Assembly (NCBI RefSeq): GCF_003477885.1
Contig: NZ_QUEE01000006.1
Coordinates: 186,001-250,000 of the forward strand
Length of the DNA stretch: 64,000 bases
Reading direction: 5' to 3'
Origin: Lachnotalea sp. AF33-28
Lineage (GTDB): Bacteria > Bacillota > Clostridia > Lachnospirales > Lachnospiraceae
Below are positions 50,648-59,315 of the stretch, in pieces. The notes under the pieces were generated by a model, which saw nothing but the letters and a program-made list of their open reading frames with translations, had not been told where the DNA came from and did not search any database. Both the position numbers and the translations under genes were made by a program. The stretch's first letter is position 1. Every line of letters starts with the position of its first letter.

Positions 50648-50689
50648 GAATTTGGGCAGTATGTGAACTGAATTGAATATTCGGATGAA

Positions 50690-50828
50690 GAATCTGAAAG
50701 AGACTGCAGCAAGTGCAGCGCCGAAGGGGAAGCCGCGACAAACTCTCAGGCAAAAGGATCAGATTTGGACGAAACTCTGGAAAACGGCAACGTACCGACG
50801 AAGTGAATCTTTCAGGTAAACAGACAGG
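50690..50828 (+). ncRNA. Tandem glycine riboswitch
   Basis: Two glycine aptamers lie in series. The first (about 50690-50766) is closed by AATCTG/CAGATT and holds the conserved GCGCCGAAGGGGAAGC and ACTCTCAGGCAAAAGGA blocks. The second (about 50768-50828) is more diverged, with CGACGAAGTGAATC and TTTCAGGTAAACAGACAG. Its 3' end overlaps the 5' arm of the terminator at 50825, so glycine binding should prevent termination and turn on gcvT and the genes after it. Confidence 0.93.
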
Positions 50829-50873
50829 GGCAAAGAGATCATATAAAATGATCTTTTTTGCCCCTGTTTTTTT
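50825..50873 (+). terminator. Riboswitch-controlled terminator
   Basis: CAGGGGCAAAGAGATCAT (50825-50842) pairs with ATGATCTTTTTTGCCCCTG (50848-50866) apart from a small slip, followed by TTTTTTT. The first bases belong to aptamer 2, so the two structures exclude each other. Confidence 0.9.
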
Positions 50874-50903
50874 GCGGTAGGGTGTTTGCGCCGCCAAAGC
50901 GAA

Positions 50904-50959
50904 GCACACGGAAAGTGTGCGCGGGTCATCATCTTTCAGTTGGTGACAGTGAAAGGAGG
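50904..50959 (+). promoter_or_regulatory. Leader hairpin element, copy 2 (before gcvT)
   Basis: After the riboswitch terminator there is a GCACAC/GTGTGC hairpin (50904-50920), then GTCATCA/TGGTGAC (50925-50947) with loop TCTTTCAGT, then CAGTGAAAGGAGG. It matches the leader at 1279-1334 in order and sequence. The loop CTTTC can pair with GAAAG at 50951-50955 next to the ribosome site, which would give a second control level in this operon. Confidence 0.5.
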
Positions 50960-50964
50960 ATATA

Positions 50965-52053
50965 ATGGAAAAGAAAACCCCGCTGTATGACTGTCATGTT
51001 GCAGCACATGGCAAGATCGTACCCTTTGCAGGCTACCTGCTGCCGGTTCAGTATGAGACCGGTGTGATCGCCGAACACATGGCGGTGCGGCAGAAAGCAG
51101 GCCTGTTTGATGTCTCCCATATGGGAGAACTGATCATTTGCGGCAGGGATGCTTTGAAGAATCTGCAAATGCTTTTGACCAATGATTTTAAAGGAATGGC
51201 GGACGGTCAGGCACGCTACAGTCCCATGTGCTGTGAAAACGGCGGGATTGTGGACGATTTGATCGTCTACAGGATAGAGGAAGAGGCATATCTGATTGTG
51301 GTCAATGCATCTAATAAGGATAAGGATTATGACTGGATGAAGGAACATATGGGCGGTGAGGCCAAGATTCTGGATATATCGGAACGCGTGGCGCAGATCG
51401 CTCTTCAGGGGCCGCGCTCCCATGACATTTTATGCAGAATAGCCGGTAAAGAGGATATACCGGAAAAGTATTACTACGGAAAGTTCCATGCGGATATTCA
51501 GGGAACGGACTGCCTGATCTCCAGGACCGGATATACGGGGGAAGACGGTTATGAAATTTATCTGGGGGCAGACCGGGCTGAGGAAATGTGGAATCTGCTG
51601 CTTGAAAGCGGACGGGAAGAGGGCCTGATCCCCTGCGGGCTGGGCTGCCGGGATACGCTTCGTCTGGAAGCGGCGATGCCGCTGTACGGACATGAGATGG
51701 ATGAGAATATCACGCCGCTTGAGGCGGGTTTACCCTTTGCGGTGAAGATGAAAAAGGATGATTTTATCGGTAAAAATGCGATTCTGGAAAAAGGGGAGCC
51801 TTCCAGAAAACGCGTGGGCCTTAAGGTGACGGGCAGAGGTATTATCCGGGAACAGGCAGAAATCTTTGCAGGGGACCGCAGCATCGGGTTCTCCACATCC
51901 GGAACCCATTGCCCGTATCTGGGATATCCGGCGGCTATGGCCATGCTGGAAATGCCGTATACGCAGCCCGGCACGGCTGTGAAAGCCCTGGTGCGGGGCA
52001 GGATGATTGATGCCGAGGTGGTGGCGTTGCCGTTTTATAAGAGGGCGAAATAA
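50965..52053 (+). CDS. gcvT: Aminomethyltransferase (glycine cleavage T protein)
   Basis: A 362-residue folate-dependent enzyme that takes the aminomethyl group from the H protein, releases ammonia and makes 5,10-methylene-tetrahydrofolate. Family motifs are LFDVSHMGEL near residue 45, the folate-site stretch NGGIVDDLIVYRI with its conserved Asp, QGPRS, and SRTGYTGEDGYEIY. AAAGGAGGATATA precedes the ATG. It is the first gene of a six-gene operon under the glycine riboswitch. Confidence 0.96.
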   Translation: MEKKTPLYDCHVAAHGKIVPFAGYLLPVQYETGVIAEHMAVRQKAGLFDVSHMGELIICGRDALKNLQMLLTNDFKGMADGQARYSPMCCENGGIVDDLIVYRIEEEAYLIVVNASNKDKDYDWMKEHMGGEAKILDISERVAQIALQGPRSHDILCRIAGKEDIPEKYYYGKFHADIQGTDCLISRTGYTGEDGYEIYLGADRAEEMWNLLLESGREEGLIPCGLGCRDTLRLEAAMPLYGHEMDENITPLEAGLPFAVKMKKDDFIGKNAILEKGEPSRKRVGLKVTGRGIIREQAEIFAGDRSIGFSTSGTHCPYLGYPAAMAMLEMPYTQPGTAVKALVRGRMIDAEVVALPFYKRAK

Positions 52054-52089
52054 GCCTGATCTAATACTACATATATGGAGGGAAAGCAA

Positions 52090-52467
52090 ATGGACTTAAA
52101 GGAACTGAAGTACACAAAATCCCATGAATGGGTGAAGGAGACGGATGACGGATGTCTGGAGATCGGGCTGACCGATTACGCCCAGAAGCAGCTGGGAGAT
52201 CTCGTATTTGTGAATCTGCCGATGGAAGGCGACGAAGTGGCGGCCGGGGAACCGTTCGCGGATGTGGAGTCCGTCAAGGCTGTATCCGATGTGTACAGCC
52301 CGGTGACCGGCGTGGTGGATGCGGTGAATGAGGAGCTTTTGGATGCTCCGGAGCTGATCAATGAATCCCCCTATGAGGCCTGGCTGATCCGCGTAAAAGA
52401 CGCCGGAGAGCGCGAGGAGCTGATGACAGCAAAGGAATATGAGGATTTTGTGGAGAATGAAGGCTGA
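52090..52467 (+). CDS. gcvH: Glycine cleavage H protein
   Basis: A 125-residue lipoyl carrier that shuttles the aminomethyl group between P, T and L proteins. The lipoylated Lys63 is in DVESVKAVSDVYSPVTG. The ATG at 52090 has GGAGGGAAAG upstream; the earlier ATG at 52075 lies before that site. It follows gcvT by 36 bases. Length is normal for the family (about 125-130). Confidence 0.96.
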   Translation: MDLKELKYTKSHEWVKETDDGCLEIGLTDYAQKQLGDLVFVNLPMEGDEVAAGEPFADVESVKAVSDVYSPVTGVVDAVNEELLDAPELINESPYEAWLIRVKDAGEREELMTAKEYEDFVENEG

Positions 52468-52483
52468 ATAGGGTTCAGCGGAT

Positions 52484-52501
52484 GAAAGTGTGCGCGGATC
52501 A
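52484..52501 (+). repeat. Fragment of the leader hairpin element
   Basis: GAAAGTGTGCGCGGATCA repeats 17 of 18 bases of the gcvT leader at 50911-50928, but the second hairpin and GAAAGGAGG are missing. It lies between gcvH and gcvPA. Confidence 0.4.
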
Positions 52502-52528
52502 AAGAACCGGGCAGAAATGAGGTATGAT

Positions 52529-53863
52529 ATGGGAAGCTATATAGCCACATCCGTCCAGGAGAGAGAGGAAATGCTGGCGTCGGTGGGAGTGGGCAGCCTG
52601 GATGAGCTGTTTGCGGATATCCCGTCCGAGGTGAGAAAAAAGGGGAAATGGGACCTGCCGCCTGGACGCAGCGAGATGGAGGTTCTCGCATATATGGAAC
52701 GCCTGGCGTCACAAAATCAGGTTTTCCGGTCCGTATTCCGAGGAGCAGGAGCGTATGATCACTACATACCGCAGATCGTAAAGAGTGTGGTGTCAAAAGA
52801 GGAGTTTCTGACCACATATACGCCGTATCAGGCGGAAGTAAGCCAGGGCGTACTCCAGTCCATATTTGAATATCAGACAATGATCTGCAGGCTGACAGGT
52901 ATGGATGCGTCCAACGCATCCGTGTACGACGGCGCAAGCGCTGCTGCGGAAGCAGCCGCCATGTGCAGGGACAGGAAGAGAAATCAGGTGCTGGTATCCG
53001 CTACGGCCCATCCGGATACGATCCGCACAATCCGCACCTACTGCTTTGGAAACGGGATGGAATTTCTGCTGGTACCTGAAAAGGATGGGATGACGGATAT
53101 AGAATTTGCTGCCGCCTACAGCAATGCGCAGACCGCATGCCTTTATGTGCAGCAGCCCAACTATTACGGGCTCATAGAGGATGCCGGTACGCTGGGAGCA
53201 GCGGTACATCAGGCCGGCGGCAAATATATCATGGGAATCAACCCCATCGCGGCGGCCATACTGAAAACACCGCGGGAATGCGGCGCAGATATTGCGGTGG
53301 GCGACGGCCAGCCTCTGGGAATGCCTTTGGGTTATGGAGGCCCTTATCTGGGATTTATGGCCTGCACGGCGGATCTGACCAGAAAGCTGCCCGGCAGAAT
53401 CGCGGGCGAAACGGTGGATGCAAAAGGCAGGAGAGGCTACGTGCTGACCCTGCAGGCCAGAGAACAGCATATCCGCAGGGAAAAGGCGTCCAGCAATATC
53501 TGCTCCAACCAGGCGCTCTGCGCGATGACCATGGCGGTGTATATGGCGGCTATGGGAGCGGAGGGGATGGCGCAGGCAGCGTCTCTGTGCGCGTCAAAGG
53601 CCGCCTATCTAAGAAATGGGCTGAAGGAAGCCGGGTTCCTTCCTGTGTACGGGTCACGCCCTTTCTTCCATGAGTTTGTCACAACATCGCCCATCCCGGC
53701 AGGAGAGGTGGAGAAACAGCTTGAAAAGGTCGGCATCCTTGGCGGTCTGCCGCTTGCAGAGGACCGGATTCTCTGGTGCTGTACGGAAAAGAACAGCAGG
53801 GAGGACATGGATGAGCTGACCGGACTGCTGAAGAAGATGACAGAAAGAGGAGGCGGATTATGA
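52529..53863 (+). CDS. gcvPA: Glycine dehydrogenase (decarboxylating) subunit 1
   Basis: A 444-residue P1 subunit of the split glycine decarboxylase. Typical stretches are FRGAGAYDHYIPQIV, FLTTYTPYQAEVSQG, SVYDGASAAAEAA, and RREKASSNICSNQALCA near the C-terminus. It pairs with the PLP-carrying P2 subunit encoded next. I prefer ATG 52529, with GAGG six bases upstream, to the earlier in-frame ATG 52517 or GTG 52490; this gives the usual length. The stop overlaps the next start (ATGA). Confidence 0.94.
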   Translation: MGSYIATSVQEREEMLASVGVGSLDELFADIPSEVRKKGKWDLPPGRSEMEVLAYMERLASQNQVFRSVFRGAGAYDHYIPQIVKSVVSKEEFLTTYTPYQAEVSQGVLQSIFEYQTMICRLTGMDASNASVYDGASAAAEAAAMCRDRKRNQVLVSATAHPDTIRTIRTYCFGNGMEFLLVPEKDGMTDIEFAAAYSNAQTACLYVQQPNYYGLIEDAGTLGAAVHQAGGKYIMGINPIAAAILKTPRECGADIAVGDGQPLGMPLGYGGPYLGFMACTADLTRKLPGRIAGETVDAKGRRGYVLTLQAREQHIRREKASSNICSNQALCAMTMAVYMAAMGAEGMAQAASLCASKAAYLRNGLKEAGFLPVYGSRPFFHEFVTTSPIPAGEVEKQLEKVGILGGLPLAEDRILWCCTEKNSREDMDELTGLLKKMTERGGGL

Positions 53864-55296
53864 AACTGATATTTGAAAAGAGCTGCGGCGGACACCGCCT
53901 GGATCTGCTCCCTCCCTGCGATGTGCCGGTAAAGAGCTATCCGGATGAATTGCTGCGAAAAAAGACGCTGCTTCTGCCTGAACTATCGGAAAATGAGATC
54001 AGCAGGCACTACACGAAGCTGGCTGGCAGAACCTTTGGCGTTAACGACGGCTGCTATCCTCTGGGCTCCTGCACGATGAAATACAACCCCAAGGTTAATG
54101 AAACGGCAGCCGCGCTGCCCGGATTTACGAAGATACATCCTCTCCAGCCGGAGAGCAGCGTTCAGGGATGCCTGCACGCGCTGAAGCTGGCGGAGACTCT
54201 GCTGTGTGAGATTACCGGGATGGACCGGATGACATTCCAGCCGGCGGCAGGCGCCCACGGCGAATTTACCGGTCTGCTGCTGATCAAGGCCTATCACGAA
54301 CACAGGGGGGATTTTGGGCGCAGAAAGATCATTGTGCCGGATTCCGCCCACGGAACCAATCCGGCCAGCGCTTCTATGGCGGGATTTACCGTGGTGAGCA
54401 TCCCGTCTGGGCCGGACGGATGTGTGGATCTGACGGCTCTCAAAGAAGCAGTGGGAGAGGATACGGCAGGTCTGATGCTGACCAATCCCAATACGGTGGG
54501 TCTGTTTGACAAAAATATTTTGGAGATCACAAAGATCGTCCATGAGGCCGGAGGGCTGAATTATTACGACGGGGCCAACTTAAACGCTGTGGTTGGCATC
54601 GTGCGTCCCGGCGATATGGGATTTGATGTGGTGCATTTAAATCTGCATAAAACCTTTTCCACCCCTCACGGCGGAGGAGGTCCGGGAAGCGGTCCGGTGG
54701 GCTGCAAGGCGCTTTTGGCTGAATTCCTGCCTGGTCCCACGGTGGAGGGAGACGGCCCCTACCGGCTGGAGACACCGGAGCATTCCATCGGAAAGGTGAA
54801 AGCCTTTTACGGCAATTTCCTGGTTGTAATCCGGGCTCTTGCCTATATTCTGACCCTGGGCAGGGAAGGCATACCGGATGCGGCGAGATATGCGGTGCTG
54901 CATGCCAACTACATGAAAGCGGAGCTTTCACGCGACTATGACATGGCCTGTCCGGGCCTGTGCATGCATGAATTTGTCATGTGCCTGGAAGAACTGAAAA
55001 AACAGACCGGCGTTTCTGCCCTGGATATAGCCAAGGGGCTGCTGGATGACGGCATCCACCCGCCGACCATGTATTTCCCGCTGATCGTGCCGGAAGCTCT
55101 GATGGTGGAGCCCACGGAAACGGAGTCCAAAGAAACGATGGATGAGGTGATCCGGGTATTTCGGAAATTAAAGGAGAGAGCGGTCAGGGAACCGGAGGCA
55201 ATGCATGAGCTTCCGCTGACTGCGGCTGTGCGCCGGCTGGATGAAGTCACGGCGGCCCGGCATCCGAAACTGAAATATGAGGCGGAAACAGAATGA
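53860..55296 (+). CDS. gcvPB: Glycine dehydrogenase (decarboxylating) subunit 2
   Basis: A 478-residue P2 subunit that binds PLP and decarboxylates glycine onto the H protein. The PLP Lys264 is in HLNLHKTFSTPHGGGGPG. Other family signs are YPLGSCTMKYNPK near the N-terminus, PDSAHGTNPASA, and DDGIHPPTMYFPLIVPEA. It overlaps gcvPA and lplA by 4 bases each, so the set is translationally coupled. Confidence 0.96.
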   Translation: MKLIFEKSCGGHRLDLLPPCDVPVKSYPDELLRKKTLLLPELSENEISRHYTKLAGRTFGVNDGCYPLGSCTMKYNPKVNETAAALPGFTKIHPLQPESSVQGCLHALKLAETLLCEITGMDRMTFQPAAGAHGEFTGLLLIKAYHEHRGDFGRRKIIVPDSAHGTNPASASMAGFTVVSIPSGPDGCVDLTALKEAVGEDTAGLMLTNPNTVGLFDKNILEITKIVHEAGGLNYYDGANLNAVVGIVRPGDMGFDVVHLNLHKTFSTPHGGGGPGSGPVGCKALLAEFLPGPTVEGDGPYRLETPEHSIGKVKAFYGNFLVVIRALAYILTLGREGIPDAARYAVLHANYMKAELSRDYDMACPGLCMHEFVMCLEELKKQTGVSALDIAKGLLDDGIHPPTMYFPLIVPEALMVEPTETESKETMDEVIRVFRKLKERAVREPEAMHELPLTAAVRRLDEVTAARHPKLKYEAETE

Positions 55297-56309
55297 TCAG
55301 GCAGTTAAGCGTTGCGGATACCGTCTGCACCGATCCCTATGAGAACCTGGCCCGGGAGGAACATCTGCTGGAGCTTCTGGGACCGGAGGAAGTCATCCTG
55401 TATCTGTGGCAGAACCGCAGTACCGTGGTGATCGGGCGCAATCAGAATGCCTGGAAGGAATGCAGGGTGGAGAAGCTGATCGCAGACGGGGGGGTTCTGG
55501 CCAGGAGATCCTCCGGCGGCGGCGCGGTCTTCCATGATCTGGGAAATTTAAACTTCACTTTTTTAGCACGGGAGGATTATTACGATGTGGACCGGCAGCT
55601 GGAAGTGATACTGCGGGCGCTGTCAGCCTGTGGCATACCGGCGGAGAAAACAGGAAGGAATGATGTGACGGCAGAAGGGCGGAAGGTCTCCGGCAATGCA
55701 TTTTACAGTGCGAAGGACCGGAGTTACCACCATGGAACGCTGTTAGTGGATGTGGATATGGAGAGACTGTCCGCCTACCTGCAGGTTTCTGCGGATAAGC
55801 TTAAATCCAAAGGAGTCTCCTCGGTGAGTTCCAGGGTGGCCAATCTGTCGGCATACCGGCCGGATATGACGGCAGAGGACTGGAAAAGGATGCTTGTGGC
55901 AGCGTTTGAGGAGGTATATGGCCTGCCGTCCGCGCGTTTTAGTGAAAGCCGGTTTGAGAAGGAACGGCTGGCCGGGCTGAAATGCCGATATGCATCCTGG
56001 GAATGGATTTATGGCAGAAAGATTCCTTTTACGCGGGTGTTCCAACGGCGTTTTCCCTGGGGGAACGCGGAGGTGCAGCTGATGGCGGAGGGGGGGAGGA
56101 TAGCCGATGCCCTGTGCTATTCGGACGCCATGTATCCGGATCTGATGGAAGAGGCGGCGAAGATTTTAAAGGGCTGTGTATTTGACAGGAAGGAAATGGC
56201 GTCGAGGCTGGGATTGCTGACTGCCGGTTCTGCAGAGGAAGAAAGGATCAGAACAGACCTGCAGGAACTGATTCTTACGGACGGGGAGGAAGAAAATGGA
56301 GCATTATGA
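55293..56309 (+). CDS. lplA: Lipoate-protein ligase
   Basis: A 338-residue ligase that attaches free lipoate to the H protein using ATP. Hallmarks are NPYENLAREEHLLE-like opening (DPYENLAREEHLLE), WQNRSTVVIGRNQNAWKEC, ARRSSGGGAVFHDLGNLNFTF, and the lipoate Lys region in GRKVSGNAFY and HHGTLLVDVDM. A C-terminal accessory domain (from about 250) is present. It is part of the gcv operon, suggesting that the H protein is its main client here. Start overlaps gcvPB (ATGA). Confidence 0.93.
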   Translation: MIRQLSVADTVCTDPYENLAREEHLLELLGPEEVILYLWQNRSTVVIGRNQNAWKECRVEKLIADGGVLARRSSGGGAVFHDLGNLNFTFLAREDYYDVDRQLEVILRALSACGIPAEKTGRNDVTAEGRKVSGNAFYSAKDRSYHHGTLLVDVDMERLSAYLQVSADKLKSKGVSSVSSRVANLSAYRPDMTAEDWKRMLVAAFEEVYGLPSARFSESRFEKERLAGLKCRYASWEWIYGRKIPFTRVFQRRFPWGNAEVQLMAEGGRIADALCYSDAMYPDLMEEAAKILKGCVFDRKEMASRLGLLTAGSAEEERIRTDLQELILTDGEEENGAL

Positions 56310-57711
56310 TTTATTTGTGATCGGCGCCGGACCGGGCGGATATGTGGCGGCGATCAGGGCGGCAAAACTGGGAATGAAGACAGCGGTGGCCGAGCGAGGG
56401 CAGGTGGGAGGGACTTGCCTGAACCGGGGATGCATTCCGACAAAAGTGCTCCTTCATGCCGCGCAGGTCTACCGGGATGTGAAGGAATGCGCCAGATTTG
56501 GAGTTACGGCAGCAGCTGTCGGCTATGACATGAAATCCGTTTATGAGTATAAAGAGGAAAGCGTGAAGCAGTTAAGGGAAGGCGTGCGCAGTCTGCTGGA
56601 ACAAAACGGTGTGACGCTGTACCGCGGCAGCGCCTGCCTGCATAAAGACCGGAGGATCAGCATCGCCGGAGAGGAGGGAGAAACTGTCTGCTGCACAGCC
56701 TCGCATGTGCTCTTAGCTGCGGGCTCCGCTCCGGCAAAGATACGGATCCCGGGCGCCGGGCTGGCGGAGGTGGTAAGCAGCGACGATCTGCTGCGGGAGC
56801 CGCCGGAGGGGACGCGGCTGGTGATCATCGGAGGCGGTGTGATCGGTGTGGAATTTGCCACTGTATTTGCATCCTATGGATGGGAGATCTCCATTGTGGA
56901 AGCAGAAGCGCAGCTATTGCCCGCCATGGACCGTGAAATTTCGCAGAACCTGAAGATGATTCTCAAAAAACGCGGCATCACCTCTTACACCGATAGCAGC
57001 GTGGAAGAAATCAGCAAGGATGAAGAAAGCGGAGAATGTATCTGCCGTCTGACCTCTAAGGGGAAGGCGTTGGATCTTTACGCGGACCGGGTGCTGATAG
57101 CGGTGGGCCGGAGCGCATGTTTAACAGGCTTAACAGATGAAGATGTGGAGATCGCTGCGGACCGCGGCAGGATAGTGGTGGATGATCATTTTAAGACCAG
57201 CCTGGACGGCGTCTATGCAATCGGCGATATGATTCCAGGTATGCAGCTGGCCCATCTGGCCAGCGCCCAGGGGATCGCCGCCGTGGAGGACATGTGCGGC
57301 GTACCGCGGTCTGTGGATGTGAACCTGGTCCCCAGCTGCGTCTATACGGATCCCGAGATCGCCTGTGTGGGCCTTACCGAGGAGGAAGCAAAGAAATCAG
57401 GCAGAGAAGTAATGTGCGGAAAGTTTGTGATGTCCGCCAATGGAAAATCCCTGCTCACAAAGCAGGAACGCGGATTCATAAAACTGGTTTTTGAGAAGGA
57501 TACGGAGATCCTGCTGGGAGCCCAGCTGATGTGCGCGCGCGCCACGGATATGATCGGAGAGCTGGCCCTGGCAATTGAAAACGGACTGGATTATGCGGCC
57601 CTGGTAAAGGTGATGCGGGCTCATCCCACATTTTATGAGGCCGTTACGGAAGCGGCAGAGAGCGCGAAGGGGGAAGCGATCCATATTGCGCCGCCAAGGA
57701 AGAGAAGATAA
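56296..57711 (+). CDS. lpdA: Dihydrolipoyl dehydrogenase (glycine cleavage L protein)
   Basis: A 471-residue FAD enzyme that reoxidises the dihydrolipoyl arm of the H protein with NAD+. FAD motif VIGAGPGGYVAAIRAAKLG, active disulfide Cys41/Cys46 in GGTCLNRGCIPTK, NAD motif IIGGGVIGVEFA, second FAD motif VYAIGDMIPG and catalytic His-Glu in RAHPTFYEAVTE are all visible. It starts inside the end of lplA (14-base overlap) and closes the operon before the terminator at 57735. RclA/Har-like protein at 46802 is a distant relative. Confidence 0.95.
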   Translation: MEHYDLFVIGAGPGGYVAAIRAAKLGMKTAVAERGQVGGTCLNRGCIPTKVLLHAAQVYRDVKECARFGVTAAAVGYDMKSVYEYKEESVKQLREGVRSLLEQNGVTLYRGSACLHKDRRISIAGEEGETVCCTASHVLLAAGSAPAKIRIPGAGLAEVVSSDDLLREPPEGTRLVIIGGGVIGVEFATVFASYGWEISIVEAEAQLLPAMDREISQNLKMILKKRGITSYTDSSVEEISKDEESGECICRLTSKGKALDLYADRVLIAVGRSACLTGLTDEDVEIAADRGRIVVDDHFKTSLDGVYAIGDMIPGMQLAHLASAQGIAAVEDMCGVPRSVDVNLVPSCVYTDPEIACVGLTEEEAKKSGREVMCGKFVMSANGKSLLTKQERGFIKLVFEKDTEILLGAQLMCARATDMIGELALAIENGLDYAALVKVMRAHPTFYEAVTEAAESAKGEAIHIAPPRKRR

Positions 57712-57734
57712 GGACAGTAACTCCTGAAAGACAC

Positions 57735-57772
57735 AAAATACCGGATGCTGTGTATCAGCATCCGGTATTTTT
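57735..57772 (+). terminator. Intrinsic terminator of the gcv operon
   Basis: AAAATACCGGATGCTG (57735-57750) pairs with CAGCATCCGGTATTTTT (57756-57772) around a TGTAT loop. It starts about 24 bases after the lpdA stop. Confidence 0.92.
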
Positions 57773-57857
57773 CAAGTGCGTCCGTGCGGCGCCCTACGAG
57801 ATCCTCTGATTATAGAATAGCATATTGCGCTAAACTGTCAATATTTAATATTGCCTA

Positions 57858-57886
57858 TTGACAAGAATGAAATAGAGATGTATTAT
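57858..57886 (+). promoter_or_regulatory. Promoter of the SPFH gene
   Basis: TTGACA (57858-57863) and TATTAT (57881-57886) are separated by exactly 17 bases. ATATC-AAAAC-GATAT follows at 57894-57908, a short inverted repeat at about +10 that could be an operator. Confidence 0.8.
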
Positions 57887-57965
57887 CTAATTAATATCAA
57901 AACGATATCATTTATATAATAAAATGAAACCGGAAGAAGCCGGACAACTACAAGGAGGAACTTCT

Positions 57966-58964
57966 ATGGAAACCGAGAGAATGAACTATGAGGAAAAGGA
58001 ACTGCATCCCGTAAGCGGATTTAAGGTGCTTGCCGGAGTCATTCTTGGATTTGCAGTCTCGATTGCCGCCATCGTATTCAGCTGTATCCTGTTAGAGCAG
58101 GGTCAAAACGTGCCGGGCGGCGTGCTGCTGGCGGCAGGGATTGTGCTGTGTGTCCTTCTATGTTTCCTTCTTCCCGGATTTAAGGTGATCAATCCGAGAG
58201 AGGCGATCGTGCTGGTGCTGTTTGGTAATTATTACGGAACCCTGCGCCGGGAAGGATTCTATTGGGTGAATCCCTTCGTGTCCGCTGTAAATCCCACGGT
58301 GAAGGCCAGCGCTATCGCAGTCAATGCGGGAGGAAGCGGCGCCAGCGTGACGCTGGGAGAATCTTCCTTAAGCCGTAAGGTATCTTTGAAAACTATGACG
58401 CTGAACAATGAGAAGCAGAAGGTCAATGATGTGCTTGGCAACCCGATTATCATCGGTACCGTTGTGATTTGGAGAGTGGTGGATCCGACGAAAGCGGTTT
58501 TTAATGTCAATAATTATAAGTCCTTCCTCTCCATCCAGTGCGATTCCACCGTCCGTAATATCGCAAGGCTTTATCCCTACGACGCATCCGAAGAGGACAG
58601 TGACGAGAAATCCTTAAGAGGGAGCAGCCAGGAAATTGCCGATAAGATGAAAGAGGAGCTGCAGTCCCGCGTGGAAGCTGCCGGCATTGAAATCACGGAA
58701 GCCCGCATCACCCATCTCTCTTACGCTGAGGAGATCGCTGCAGCCATGCTTCAGAGGCAGCAGGCGGTTGCCATAATAGCAGCCCGCAAGAAGATTGTGG
58801 AAGGCGCGGTAGGCATGGTGGAGATGGCGTTAGAGCAGTTAAGCCAGAACGCCGTGGTGGATCTGGATGAGGAGAGAAAGGCTGCCATGGTCAGCAACCT
58901 GCTGGTGGTTCTGTGCGGCAATAAGGATGCGCAGCCGATCGTGAACAGCGGTTCTATTTATTAA
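57966..58964 (+). CDS. SPFH/stomatin-like membrane protein
   Basis: A 332-residue protein with two hydrophobic segments near the N-terminus (about 20-40 and 48-70), then an SPFH (band 7) domain from about residue 75 (FKVINPREAIVLVLFGNYYGTL) to 250, and a helical C-terminal part with ITEARITHLSYAEEIAAAMLQRQQAVAII. Such proteins build large membrane scaffolds or microdomains. The ATG at 57966 follows AAGGAGGAAC; an earlier ATG at 57924 lies before the site. The next gene, 31 bases on, encodes a small DNA-binding-type protein. Confidence 0.88.
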   Translation: METERMNYEEKELHPVSGFKVLAGVILGFAVSIAAIVFSCILLEQGQNVPGGVLLAAGIVLCVLLCFLLPGFKVINPREAIVLVLFGNYYGTLRREGFYWVNPFVSAVNPTVKASAIAVNAGGSGASVTLGESSLSRKVSLKTMTLNNEKQKVNDVLGNPIIIGTVVIWRVVDPTKAVFNVNNYKSFLSIQCDSTVRNIARLYPYDASEEDSDEKSLRGSSQEIADKMKEELQSRVEAAGIEITEARITHLSYAEEIAAAMLQRQQAVAIIAARKKIVEGAVGMVEMALEQLSQNAVVDLDEERKAAMVSNLLVVLCGNKDAQPIVNSGSIY

Positions 58965-58995
58965 AACGATCAGAAAGTGAAGGGTGGGATGCGCA

Positions 58996-59175
58996 TTGCC
59001 TGAAAAAAACAATGATAAAGAGAAAAGTAAAAAGCAGGTTCTGCTTAGGCTCTCTCCCTCACTGTGGAATGAACTGGCGGCCTGGGCGGAGGATGATTTC
59101 CGGTCCATTAACGGACAGATCGAATACCTGCTGACGGAATGTGTGAAAAAGAGAAAGAAACAGAAAGACGAATAA
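58996..59175 (+). CDS. Small Arc/ribbon-helix-helix-type protein
   Basis: A 59-residue basic protein. KKQVLLRLSPSLWNELAAWA followed by FRSINGQIEYLLTECVKKRKK fits the ribbon-helix-helix fold (a beta strand, then two helices, with S-x-N-x-x-I in the turn). The proposed start is TTG 58996, with AAGGGTGGG 7-8 bases upstream; GTG 58984 overlaps that site. It is coupled to the SPFH gene and may regulate it or act as an adaptor to it. Terminator follows at once. Confidence 0.75.
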   Translation: MPEKNNDKEKSKKQVLLRLSPSLWNELAAWAEDDFRSINGQIEYLLTECVKKRKKQKDE

Positions 59176-59178
59176 AGA

Positions 59179-59228
59179 GACAGAGCGCAGAAGCTGTATA
59201 CATAACTTCTGTGCTCTGTCTTTCATTT
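59179..59228 (+). terminator. Intrinsic terminator of the SPFH operon
   Basis: GACAGAGCGCAGAAG (59179-59193) pairs with CTTCTGTGCTCTGTC (59206-59220) with a single G-T pair; TTTCATTT follows. Confidence 0.9.
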
Positions 59229-59262
59229 GTTTTATAAGAAAGTACGGCTTATGAAATGAAAC

Positions 59263-59293
59263 ACGCTCCGTTTAGGATCGTACTGAGGCGGGA
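59263..59293. repeat. Second copy of a 31-base intergenic repeat
   Basis: ACGCTCCGTTTAGGATCG followed by TACTGAGGCGGGA matches 46697-46727 in 28 of 31 bases. Both copies lie in gaps between convergent gene ends, here between the ribbon-helix-helix gene and kdpE. Confidence 0.5.
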
Positions 59294-59315
59294 GGATTGG
59301 CTTTTCGACAGATTG

